Shown here piece by piece: positions 13,443-24,500 of a stretch of DNA of 64,000 bases. This stretch comes from Pipra filicauda. Its lineage: Eukaryota; Chordata; Aves; Passeriformes; Pipridae. The translations under genes were made by a program, and so were the position numbers. The notes under the pieces are model-generated. The model was not told the origin of the DNA. It worked only from the letters and a program-made list of their open reading frames with translations, and searched no databases. The DNA lies in the NCBI RefSeq assembly GCF_003945595.2, contig NW_024104554.1, positions 2,480,001 to 2,544,000 on the forward strand, given 5' to 3'. The number at the start of each line of letters is the position of its first letter. Positions within the stretch are counted from its first letter, which is position 1.

Positions 13443-13577
13443 CACTCAGAGCAGTTGGTCAGAGCATGGTGCTAGTACCACTGAGGTTGCGGGTCCAATC
13501 CCCATATGGGCAATTCACTTAAGAATTGGACTTGATGATCTTTGTGGGTCCCTTCCAACTCAGAATATTCTGTGAAA
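13443..13577 (+). mobile_element. tRNA-Ile-like/CR1-tailed SINE (TguSINE1-type)
   Basis: The left half, 13443 to about 13512, resembles a tRNA-Ile gene. An A-box-like word (GAGCAGTTGGTCAGAGC) lies at 13449-13465, the tRNA-Ile-like GTGCTAGTACC at 13469-13479, and a degraded B box (GGGTCCAATCCC) at 13491-13502. The right half matches a CR1 3' tail: GGACTTGATGATC at 13528-13540, GGGTCCCTTCCAACTCAG at 13546-13563, and a decayed octamer end at 13566-13577. A tRNA head fused to a CR1 tail is the architecture of TguSINE1, a passerine SINE mobilised by CR1 machinery. The two fixed C changes in the B box and the altered A box suggest a dead copy. Family assignment is from memory. Confidence 0.82.
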
Positions 13578-14732
13578 TCTGTCAATCAACTATACAAGTT
13601 TAGCATTTCCTGGTAAACTGGAAGACAAGAGACTGAGCACCTTTAGATGGGAGAGGGAACTGAACACCGCTCCATCTAGCTGCAAATGCTTGCTTTCTGC
13701 AGAGTTTTAGTGGGAAAGCAGTTTCTCAGAATCAACCCCACAGATACATGATTGTATATCTTATAAATCCTAGGATTTAGGCAGGAGATTTCAGCTGCTC
13801 TAAAATAAGTTCCTATTTCTATTGCATCTCCTTGAGGTACGGAGCAATTTGGGCTTTAATAGAAAGGAACTGTCTTTGAAGAGCACAGCTGGGGTGTGTT
13901 TTGTGGGGATTGCTGCTCACAATACCAACAGGAGAAGGAAGAGGGTAGTGCAGAAACCAAACCCAGCAACCCCAGGAATCAAAACGATGTAGCACTTTTA
14001 ATCCTTTCCCCTGAGAGACATCTCCATCAGCACAGGGTTGAGAGTCCCTTCAGCAAATGAAGGAAAGGAACCAGGGCCTTCTGATTCCTCGTGAGACTTG
14101 TTCAGTGGATTGGGGTTTCTCTATTATGGTTGGAGGGTTTTTTTAAACGCCCATGAGAGTTTTTGCTTAGTCAGTGCTCAGGATAAAAACACTCTTTGTT
14201 TGACTTCATCTAGACTGATAAAACAGCCTAGTCTCATCATCAGCTGTGCCTTTGTCTACACACAAAATAGTCAGCATTCCTAGTGTGGCATAATGCAGTA
14301 CCATATAAAGCAAGAATAAGTGGAACCACTAGCAATCAAACTATATTTTACAAATCTTTCAGAATATATAGCAAACATAAGTCAGAAAAAACAGGCTATG
14401 AGGTATATTTACGCATACTCTAGGTTAAATCTACAATGAAAAATCCCCCTCAGAATTCATTTCCTTATGTGAAGCTTAAGAAAATAGCATACAATCCACA
14501 TCATATCATACATTCATTGACTGGATAATAGCTGGGGGGAAGACAGTTTACATGGAAATAGATGAGAAGTACTGGTGAATTCTGTGACAGGTATCTTAGC
14601 AAGAGGATACATGCATTTATACCTATGCACACATTTACACAGTCTAGTAACGGTAGCCATTTAGACTAATGAAATTACTCTGCGAAAGTTCTAGACTAAC
14701 TAGCTAGAGTTTAATGAGGCAAAGCTATACTC
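13578..14732. other. Gene-free sequence
   Basis: Nothing beyond ordinary AT-rich DNA is seen. The single plus-strand frame of 61 codons at 14098 lacks support. Confidence 0.5.
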
Positions 14733-14830
14733 TAGGGACATGGTTTGGTGGTGGATTTGTCAGTTTTAGGTTAATGGTTGAACTTCATGATCTTAAAAGT
14801 CTTTTCCAACCTAAATGATTCTATGATTCT
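14733..14830 (+). mobile_element. CR1 LINE 3' tail, plus orientation
   Basis: The tail end of a CR1 copy is visible: GGGACATGGTTTGGTGGTGG at 14736-14755, GGTTGAACTTCATGATCTT at 14776-14794 and GTCTTTTCCAACCTAAATG at 14800-14818. The terminal octamer pair ATTCTATGATTCTA closes it at 14817-14830. Only about 100 bp remains. Confidence 0.92.
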
Positions 14831-14977
14831 AGTTCCACAAACATACCATCTAGTTCTGTCAGGTAAGCAAACAGGAACCACAACATTTGAGTTAGATTAC
14901 ATTATTTGAGCACAGGGTACAATCTGACCATTTATGACAAATTCAGCAAGTCACTTTTCTACTAAAACTTGCTGGAC

Positions 14978-14994
14978 ATATATATATATATATA
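14978..14994. repeat. (TA)n microsatellite
   Basis: About eight AT dinucleotides in a row, flanked by AT-rich unique sequence. Confidence 0.9.
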
Positions 14995-17900
14995 AAAGAC
15001 TATGCTTCTTTTAAGTGTTTAAAAAAAACAGTCATTTGAAAACTCTGATCTTTCAGGCATTTTGTCTTTGACATTTGTTTAAGATCTTATCTTTCTTTCT
15101 TATTTAGGATAAACAAAAGTGTATATCATAGTGGTTTGGCATAAGTATACAGGACTGGTTACTTGTAAAAGAAATGTAAGATTAAAACAAGATAGTTTAT
15201 CAAAATTTGGAGCATGACACAGATTGCAAAGCAGTGTCATTGTACATATTATCCAAGTTATGTACTACTTTATAAAGCACCAGCCAGACTCAACAGAGAG
15301 TCAGTTAAACTTCTATATCAGTGGAGTTACTCATTTCAATCTATGTCAACTGCATTAAAGTAACATCAGTATCAGCAGGCTCTAGTTACAGCCTGTGCAG
15401 AGCTTTATTTCAGAAAGCGCTGCCATGAGGCTCTCCAAGGGAGTTCACAGCCAGTGCAGCGCTCTCTTCAAGAAATCCACAGTAAATGTAAAGTAATAAC
15501 AGGAAGAGAGCATTCGAAACTCAGAAGCAGTAAGATTGACTGTAGCCAACAATCAAAGACAGATGCCTTCCTAGTTCTGTGATGGAAAGTTCTGATTTGG
15601 CCACCATAAAAAGAAAACTGAACGCAACAGGTAAGTAACAGCAAGGCAAGTCTGAAGTGGCATTATGGATGGATGGCATTATGTGCCATCAGGGCAATGG
15701 CTAAGCCTATGCAGGGTGATGGCATGGAAGGTATCTACACTCTCCTCCACACATCCAGCAGTAAGAGAGAGAATAGCAAAGACTTCAGCAAAGCCCTTGT
15801 ACAGCTCCAGGAAAGTTTGTGCAAGCCAAAGTGCTGCATGTTAGGATGCAGGAAGTGAATTAGGGCCCAGTTCCCGGCCTCTGAGTTCATGAGGAAGGGC
15901 TAGTGTTTAGAGAGCAATTTCAGCTTCAGCCCCTGATGGAAGGACTGGCCCCAGGATCAGTTCACAGGACTTGACTGCACCACTGACATGAAACACTCTC
16001 AGGGCTTTCGGTGGGCTGCAAACAACCAGAGCCACTGGCCTTTGCCTTACCCAGGTCCTTCCCACTGCCTGGCTGCATGTCCTGCAGTGCTGGCAGAGAG
16101 GTCAGATCCCCATGCTGGTTTGCCCCCATGCTAAAAAAATGGGGTTTCCATTGCCCCATGGTGCCCTAAAGGTGCTCCTCAGCACAAGCAAAGCGGAGGA
16201 CTCTGGCCAGGGTGAGCTGCACACCAGCAGAGCCGGCTGCAATTCACCACACGTGACAATCCGTACAAGAGGCCCAGAACTGTTCTGAAATTACCATGAA
16301 AAAGTGAAACAATCTTACCCAAGACCATAAAGTTAGTGAGTCCTAAGTAAAATATTTCAGAGATTTGACACATCCTGGCAACCTAGCAGATATTTTGGAA
16401 ATCAAAACTTGTGGCTTCTGTGTTTCTCCGAGTTTCACTGCTCAGACACAAAACTCAATAGCTTTTCTTGGCATGCATCACAAGGTACCTCTTACTTCAT
16501 TTTAAGGCCATTTACACACTCCTCTACCTGCTACCTGTCCTCCAGCAACAGAAGCATTTCACCTGTCCACCGACCAAGATGCCAGCTAAGCTCACCTGCT
16601 ACATCTCATCAGTGCTGCCCAAGCCCCAGCACTTGGCTCACCCCTTGCTGGGCACATCCATATCCCCTCAGGTTCCCAACACCAGGTGCCCAACGACACC
16701 CCACTGGGCCTTCAGCTCCCTCCTGTGACATATTCGGCTCCACCACAGATTCTGCACCAGTCCTAGGGAGATGTTATGGGCACCCTTAAGCATCTTAAGA
16801 GCAGCCAGAAAATGCCAGCGGGTAGAGTGAGCCTCTTGTGTTTAACAGCCATTGTGTTAACCTGCCCCTGCCCTGAATTGATCCATTGGTATGCTCTGAA
16901 ACTCCTCACACCTGAGGGATCCCAAAGCAAGGGGTACTGCAACATATCCATGCACTGTAGGCAGAGCCCTCATGTCTCCAACCTGCCACCTTCAAGTTCT
17001 AGCTGATGTTCCTTTGTTCCTATGTGGGAAGAAAGAGGTTTCCTTGTTCACTTTCTTCCTATCACTTGTGACTTTTAGACCTCTTCCAGCTGTTTCTTTC
17101 CCAGCCTTACCCATTCCAGGCTATGCAACCTTTCAGAAGCTATTCCAGATCTTATCTATCCTTCTTCCTCTTTGCTGTGGTTTGTCCACTTCTGCTTTTT
17201 TTTTTTTTTCAAACCAGCTTTAGGAAAATCAAAATGTCTGCTTGGTTTTTATCAGTGATATATTAGCTGCAGCCTTGTTTAAGTAATTCCAAGCCTGATT
17301 ACTATTTATTTTTATTTTCAAAAGGAATGAGTGACTAATAGGCTTACTCCTCTCTATAATTTAGATCTATGGTGAATTTCTGTGAGACTGGATTAGAATA
17401 CAACAGGAGAAGTAAATAAAGAGATCTGTAGTTGATATCATGCACTCCAGAGAGAAAAAGGTCTTTGTATTGGCCATGATAAATAACATCCATGTCCACA
17501 GTCCTGGAAACCAGTTGCTTCTGCCTGAAATATAAACTATCACAGTCCAACTGCCTAACCAAAATGACACACATATCCACACTCCCCTTCAAATGACAAT
17601 GGAGTTACCAGCTCCTGTGGAACTGTTGCTGTAAGCTTTTACTCCCCGGTCAGAAAAAGTTATAATCTGACCCTGGAAGGTAACTAACACATAAGCTGTA
17701 TCTGCATGCAGCTATGCTGAAGAAAAAGCACTTTAGCTGCATCATGAGGTAAACTAGGTGAGATCAACCACACCAGAGATGTCATTTATCCTCAAGATAT
17801 TTCACCTTTTGAGAAAACACATAGAGGTTTATTCCTACCTCAGGATGGTTTGTGTCAATCAGTCACCCTGCAACAAAAGAACAAACCAAAACTGCATGCA

Positions 17901-20147
17901 GTAGTCAAGGACAAAGAGCAGATATGAAGACAGCAATCAGCCCCCTCTTCAGTGTTTGCTGAGCAGTCAAGCCTGGCTGGCAGTTGGACACAAGGCAATT
18001 ATTGATGTGCAAACAGCACTTTGCACTCAGTTCTAATTCATGTATTTAAATAGAAAACACATATTCCACTAAATCTGTTATGTGTGTACCCTTCCCCTGC
18101 AGCAAAAATTTACTCTTGCAAAGTAAATTTCTCTAATCGCAATATGAAGGTTCCACACCATGCTTGCCAAAAGCAAATATAATGCACTTGCCCTGTCCCC
18201 AGTTTTACTTGGTGCCTTTCTTTCTAAAGAAACACGTTACAAAGTTTTCCTGGGTTTCATCACTTTTTATTATTATTATTTCTGAGGCTGGAATTATTCC
18301 TGCAGCAGTTTCTACCTCCCTTCCCCTACATCAACTGCCCTTCCTTGTCATTGGGAGTATTCTAGTAAAGATGATAATATCCATGGGGAAATTCCTCAAA
18401 GTTTGCTCTGCAATGACATACAGTGACACACAGAGAAGGTTTAGAACCAAGGGCTTGGCGAAAAATGATTTTGGGGCATGGTGAGGATGAAAGACCGGTG
18501 AGTCGCTTAAGTTCTACTTAAGCCCTCAGAAAGCATAGACTGGACCCTGAGCCAGCAAAAACACAGGATTCTTACTTTGCTTGTCTCTTGTGGTTGGCAG
18601 TGAGTTCTGGGCATCAGGAAAACTGCATGCAGATTTACCAGATGCTAGATTTTTGTCAAGTAAGTTGCTAGATCTGTAGCTGTAAAGTAGAAAATAATTA
18701 CAAGCTGAAAGGTAAAACAATACAAAATGCCATCCAAGAGCTGTGGCACACTGGGACCACATGTTCACAAACAGTGAACTGAAAGCATGAGTTTAGAGGT
18801 TATTATATGTTTACAGTTGGTCTACTCCAGAGAAACCACAGCGTTTGCCAGTTATGTAGATAGGAATCTAAGAAAAGTACATTGAAAATATTAAGATTTT
18901 CATCCAGGTCAGCAAGAGTGGCTACAAAAGAAATATTAGAAAACAATGGAATAAAGAAGATGGCTTTCAAGACCACAGCTATCTTATATTCAACAAAATA
19001 TATTTAAATTGCTAGACTTGGAAAAGGTCATGGTCTCTATGAATCACACATAATGTATTTCTTACTGGATTGCCTTACATAGGATGATGTATATCTTCCT
19101 CCTTATAAGGACACGTATTTATATTTCTGGATCTCTAGTAAGTGAACTTAATTCCTTATATCACTGCAAAGTAAGTGATAAAAGAAGTAGCCTACCCATG
19201 CTGATGGCAATAGTTTACTTACAAAGCAGACCAGGAACTGAGAGCTATTAAAACTAATACCCTTCAGTATTTCTAAGTTAGTGAATCTATAATATAAAGA
19301 AAACAATAAGCTTCACCCAATCTGAATAATGTATCTGGAAAACATGGGCTTGGATTGATTACCATTGTTATGTTCAAGTTTCTTTCAAAGAAATTTTAGG
19401 TTTTGTCACTTTATTTCCTCTAGAAACACTTCTGATGTCAAAATAAGAATAAAAGAATACAAGCTAAATAATTTAAACTGCACTTTTACTGCATCCATCA
19501 TATTTTCACTTTCACTATTCATTTTTCATCATCGTATGATTACTATGCGTGATTAGAAAACAAAGTCAACACCTAGAAAGCAGATTGCTAAAGCACGGTT
19601 TGTGAGGATTAACTTCACATCTACATTTTTAGATATACCTATATAATAATAAACAGAGACTATAGAAATATTGATCAACAAAAATGACACAAAGAAAATG
19701 GAAACTATAGAGCTTCACAAGATCTATTGTATGTATCATGTATAATATTTAACTTTGTTGATGATTAATGTAGTTTATAATCCAATTATACTTCAGGTAC
19801 TGTTCTCCTACTTACAGCACTGTTACTTAATTAATTATTAACAAACAAAAAAAGCCCTATACCTAGTTCAGTTTAAGTATTTTCTGTATTACAGTAACAT
19901 TGATTCTTTCAATGTAATAAAACTAAATCAAATCTCAACAGCACATGAACACCTAAAATGGACTTAAGGCTTAGAGTGGTTCTTTTTATTTTTTGAATTG
20001 TAAATTCAACAAAAAAAATCTTACAGTAGAAAATTATTATATTTTTGTAAAATTATTCAATCCATTAAAAAAAAAATTAAAAAAAAACCTACAAAGAAAT
20101 ACAGATAACTAAACACACAGGCACAGGTAAAAAAAATTTAACTAGGA
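14995..20147. other. Gene-free AT-rich sequence up to the solo LTR
   Basis: No exon is supported in this stretch of about 5 kb. A moderately GC-richer patch at 15,900-17,000 yields frames up to 126 codons (16409-16789), rich in Ser, Pro and Cys, with no recognised domain. A T15 run lies at 17195-17209 and an A/T homopolymer cluster at 20,066-20,089, just before the LTR. Confidence 0.5.
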
Positions 20148-20723
20148 TATCCTGGGTTTGGCTGGGATAGAGTTAATTTTCTTCCTAATTGCTGGTACAG
20201 TGCTGTGTTTTGAGAATAATGTTGATAAAACACTGATGATTTAGTTGTTTCTAACAGTGCTTTCTCATTCTCTGCCAGCAAGCAGGTGCACAAGAAGCTG
20301 GGAGGGAGCATAGCCAGAAGAGCTGACCAGAACTGCCCAAGGGGATATTCCATACCAGAGAACATAACACTCAGTATATAAACTGGAGGGGAATTAGCTG
20401 GGAGCTGCCTACCACTGCTCAGCGAGGGGCTGGGCATCAGGGAGAGTATTGGAACTGTACTGGGCATTACTTGTTTCTCTTGTGTTTTATTCCTCTCTCT
20501 CCTTTTCATTACAATTATTATATCATCATTATTATTCTTGTTATTATTATTATTGCTGTTATTGGTATAATTAGTATGATTCGTATTATTATATTTTGTT
20601 TTGCTGCCATTATTAAAATGTTCTTATCTCAAACCCTGGAGTTTACCTTTTTTGGTTTTTTTTTTCCTATTTTCCTCCCCACCAGGGATGGGGACAACGA
20701 GCGAGCCGGGTCAAACCAAGACA
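20148..20723 (+). mobile_element. Solo LTR, avian endogenous retrovirus (ERVL-like), plus orientation
   Basis: The 5' end reads CCTGGGTTTGGCTGGGATAG from 20151, a start shared by a common bird LTR family. Further landmarks are AGGTGCACAAGAAGCTGGGA at 20284-20303, GGGATATTCCATACC at 20342-20356 and a TATA-like ATATAAAC near 20376-20383. Near the 3' end the family words TTATCTCAAACCC and the GC-rich AGCGAGCCGGGTCAAACCA (20700-20718) are present. No gag, pol or env sequence is attached, so it is a solo LTR left by recombination. The middle, 20,510-20,620, has been replaced or expanded by ATT-rich simple repeats. I did not find a convincing target duplication. Class is from memory. Confidence 0.85.
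20513..20600. repeat. Imperfect ATT/TTA trinucleotide tract inside the LTR
   Basis: Interrupted ATT triplets (for example TTATTATTATTATTG at 20540-20554) fill the central part of the solo LTR. They probably arose after insertion, by slippage. Confidence 0.75.
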
Positions 20724-20765
20724 AAGGGAAAGGTGGAGCAGCCGGACCCCGACCCGTTCCAGGCA

Positions 20766-20825
20766 GGTCCTGTGCCGGGGTGTCCCGTGCCGGGGTGTCC
20801 CGTGCCGGGGTGTCCCGTGCCGAGG
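20766..20825 (+). repeat. 15-bp GC-rich minisatellite, 4 copies
   Basis: The unit TGTCCCGTGCCGGGG is repeated at 20781, 20796 and 20811, with a diverged first copy at 20766. A 15-bp unit preserves frame, so one reading frame gives a five-residue repeat (Gly-Cys-Pro-Val-Pro). G4 runs occur once per unit. Confidence 0.9.
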
Positions 20826-20912
20826 GAGCCGGGAATGCCGCGCTCCCGGAGCCGCTCCTGGCACTAGAGGGCAGCGCCGCGCCGCGGGAGCCGCGCCAGC
20901 CCCGCGGCCACC

Positions 20913-21212
20913 ATGGAAACCCCGCGGCACTCGCCCAGCCAAAGAGCTTTCTGGAAAAACGTCTTCAGGCGCAGGGTTTGCTGCCTCCTGGACACAAATA
21001 AGCCCCCGTGGGCCGCGACGTGCCGGCTCTGCCCTGCCGGAGGTGTCTCCCCACCGCAGTCACAACCCACGGCAGCGATGGGCACGGGGGCAAAGGCTGT
21101 GCTGGCTGTCGCTGCATGGCAGAAGGGCGAAGAAGGAGAGTTGAGGGAGAGTTTGGGAGTGCCACTGCCCGGGAGCAATAAGCACTTGTTCTCCCCAGCC
21201 CAGAAGCCGTAA
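20913..21212 (+). CDS. Candidate coding exon or chance frame, unknown product
   Basis: An ATG in an optimal vertebrate context (GCGGCCACCATGG, A of ATG at 20913) opens a frame of 99 codons beginning M-E-T-P-R-H-S. A basic, aromatic patch (A-F-W-K-N-V-F-R-R-R) lies at residues 12-21. I recognise no domain. If it is an exon, a donor-like CGGAG|GTGTCT at 21042/21043 would shorten it to about 43 codons. The frame sits wholly in the CpG-rich block, where long frames arise easily from lack of stop codons. On the opposite strand frames of 91 to 179 codons overlap it, which weakens the case. The start context is the only positive evidence. Confidence 0.22.
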   Translation: METPRHSPSQRAFWKNVFRRRVCCLLDTNKPPWAATCRLCPAGGVSPPQSQPTAAMGTGAKAVLAVAAWQKGEEGELRESLGVPLPGSNKHLFSPAQKP

Positions 21213-21476
21213 GGCACATGGACCACAGCATCGCGCTGAGTCCTGTCATTCTGTATCGTCAGCCCACTGCCTTCTCCAGAGGCACAGGCGCTGTCCCAGC
21301 AGCTGAGAGCAGACCCTGAGCTGTCCCCGTGTCTGAGCCTTGCACAGCCCTGTAGGGACCCGCACGGAGCATCAGTGAATAAACTTGGGGTTCTCATCCT
21401 CATGTTTCAGAGGAGGAGAAACCCTAAGGTGAGGAATGAATAGCAATGAGGGAATTGTGCTAAAAATGCAGACACA

Positions 21477-21524
21477 CCCCCCCCCCCAAAAAAAAAAAAA
21501 AAGAGAAAGAGAAAGAGAAAAAAG
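21477..21524. repeat. C11-A15-(GAAA)n hinge
   Basis: Eleven C run directly into about fifteen A, then into GAGAAA-type purine repeats. The A-rich end could be an old retrotransposed tail, but no element body is recognised beside it. Confidence 0.85.
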
Positions 21525-24500
21525 GGATCAAGTTTTAAGTTCTTGTAGTATGCACATTAATCAAAAATAAAACCATGTCCCTAAGAAGCTTTTTATGTAT
21601 TTAAGCATAGCAATGTTGCATGAAACAAACACAGGGACACATGCTGCATGTTAGCAACCATACTATGGAAAACCCTTCCCATATATTAAACTTTGCCATC
21701 GTATACTGCAAATGTTTATAATGATCCCTTTTCTCCTTACATACAAGATACAGGGAAAAAAGAAACAATCTGATTGAATTACCCAGTCATTCATTCACCA
21801 GGTAGGATGGACGTTACTTGCTGAAAACACATAAAAGGGAATAGATTGAATAAAGATCTGAGCTTGTTGAGGAAAATCAGCATAGCAATATAGGATAATC
21901 GGCATAGCAAGACAGGAAATCAGAAGTCCAGTGAATAGAAAATGCAATGTATTACTATAATGAACCCTCTACACAACCCAAAAAAATATAAATAAAGGAT
22001 AAAGGTGCATTTTTTGGGAAGCATGTTTAACTTTTGTTTGAAAATTTGCAAATGGAAACCCACATGATAAAACTATACATATGGTACATTCACAGTGAAT
22101 CTGAGACACATGAAATGCATGAAACCCATAGAGCTGACCCCCTATGTGTGTGCCCCAGAGGGCTAACCCATGCATGAGCAGGGATGATGTCTGAAAGACA
22201 GTGCTATTGTTCAATTAATGCATGTCAAGTATCCAAGGCACTTTGAACAACATGGCAACTCCAATGACAGGCAGGAACTTGTTAATCTGCCATAATTCAG
22301 CTCATTGCATTATGTACTCAAACCCTGTCTTTAGTATACTAATGATGAAACAAGATAAGTTGAATTTCGTGGCAAAATTTGATTATTCCCGGCAGAACCT
22401 CACCGAGGTGGCCCTGAGGGGTGCCCTGGGAAGGTGGAGGAATAAGACGTTGACATATTTGCAGATATTTGTCCAAGTATCTGTGAAAAGAGTTAAAAAA
22501 GGAGTCTGGAAGAAAAAGCTAATAACCTGGACCTGAAAGAACACAGATAAGGCCTTACATCGCACAGCAGCTAGCTGGGGAATAAGCTCCCATTATTTGT
22601 ACAGCATTCAAGGAATTCACATTTTGGCCTTATTCCACAATGTTAAGCAATGCAGTACTTCTACTACAAGTCATGGTCAGGACACCTCAAATCAACAACA
22701 TCCAAGATTCAGCAGTTAGTGTTCCTACACCGTCTAAAGAAATTTGAGGTACCTGAGGACAGGGTCCATATAAGCCAGCACATTAAAGGAACCAACAGAA
22801 GATTATGGAGATGGCTGAATTTTATTCCTTTTTTTTAATTATTATTTTCTCTGGAATTCAAGGACTTCTGAGCAGTTCTTGAGGAACTTCTTTTTCTTTG
22901 GGGATTGAAACACTAATCCATGATCCCTGAAGCTGCATTAGGAAATTTTTTTTTCTTCAAAAACTGCAGAAGTATGTCTTTTCTTTAAAAAAAATGCCCA
23001 GAGAAATACCACTTGGTAGTGGCAAGATGTGAATTCCAGAGAATTAATTCTACTTGTAAATAAGGCCACTTCAATACAGGAACAGGTGGAGCCTTACCAA
23101 CAGAAACTCTTTTCTATTTTAAAACGTTTTTGGATTTGTACACCTATCTTCTTCCTACAGTTCTCTGAAGATTTAGCTTTTTAGAACCTTTGTAGACAGG
23201 GTTACCTGAAGGATAGATCTGCCTTATAAATACTTCCATTTACTGGGAGCATCTCAAAATGCTCTAAATGCAGTGGTGTGCTAGACTCAGAGTGCACCAG
23301 CACTGAATTGTCATCAGCATCTTAGCGAACCCAAAGCCCATCTCAGCCTTCTCTGCCTTGATTTTGCTGTGATAGCATTCCCTCAGCTCAAAGCATTGGC
23401 ATGAGCATAGGTACCATGGGGCCTGGATAATGTTTAGGTATCACTTGAAAACCCTTGAAGAACATACAAAAAAACTCAAAAACTCCTGCAAGAAAGTAGA
23501 CTGAGTTATGTTCTCAGCCACACCATCCCAAAGGCAAATACAACAGCTGAGGATCGGATACCAATCATTCGTGAGGTAAGGGCACCCTGACAGTTTTATT
23601 ATTAAAGGGGCATTTGTGTTCTCTCCTACCAAAATACTGCATCAGAGCAGGTTTCAGGCTCCTACAGGCAAGAACTGTGGATGTGCAGCAATGAGAGTCT
23701 TGATCTACTCCTGAGAGCAGCACACAACCGTGTAGATACAGACAAAACCACTTGTGTTAGATATGTAGACATTTAAATCCTAGCTAAGCTCTTTGGTTTG
23801 ATTTACAGTAGAAGTGGGGCATTTTTACTTTAGCAAAATCAAATCAAATCAAAACAAGTTAATTCTCATTCATAAACCAGTAAAATACTCTCTTCCATAC
23901 CCTTTATAAATTAAATGTTAGTCTGACTTGCCTGTCAGCACTGAACACTGAATTGCAGCTCATCTTCTCTCAGTCTAATAAACACTGTTTGTAGATACCA
24001 GCTCAGTTTCTATGATGTTGGAGAATTCATCCACCAGTTTCAGGCTATCTGGGTGGTCTATATTCTCAATTAATGTTTATTTCCCCACTGCTTTGCTCTG
24101 TTGGTTCACAGCGAAAAGGCACCAGCTTACCTGAGCTACCAGGATTAAAGGATAAACTGACAATTTGGCTTTCTCAGAATTTTGCCTCAAACAGACAAAT
24201 CAAACAGACATACCATAGAATTTGATGCCTAATAGCAGTGTTTTACCCCACAGACCCATGTCTACTAGCAGTGGGGGAGGAAGCCCAAGGCAAGCTCAGA
24301 AGCACAGAAACTAGATCTTCAAAATTGGAGGACAGTCCAGGAGTGGGGTGAGCACAGGCTGTCCCTATGCTTTCAACACCAACCCCAGACTTGAGGACAG
24401 GCTAGGCATGACCCCAGCCCCTCACCTGAACCTCCTCCAGGTCCTGCATGACTTCTCTGCTGAGCTGAAATATCAGATTTCAGGTGAAATCACTGCAGGA

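Larger units (their letters stand above)
20690..21330. promoter_or_regulatory. Intragenic-type CpG-rich block, possible secondary promoter
   Basis: Immediately at the 3' end of the solo LTR the sequence changes from AT-rich to strongly GC- and CpG-rich, densest at 20,694-21,070, and fades by about 21,330. It holds CpG-bearing words such as GAGCCGCTCC and CCGCGGGAGCCGCGCC. Such blocks in birds often mark promoters. Alternatives are GC-rich DNA carried or expanded beside the LTR, or a GC-rich minisatellite region. I see no clear TATA or CCAAT element outside the LTR. The LTR's own TATA-like site lies about 310 bp upstream of the densest part and points into it. Confidence 0.45.

Noticed and set aside
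13443..13512. Functional tRNA gene
   Set aside because: Although tRNA-Ile-like, the B box is degraded, the acceptor stem cannot be completed, and a CR1 tail follows directly, which fits a SINE.
20138..20509. 123-codon minus-strand frame
   Set aside because: It is antisense to the solo LTR.
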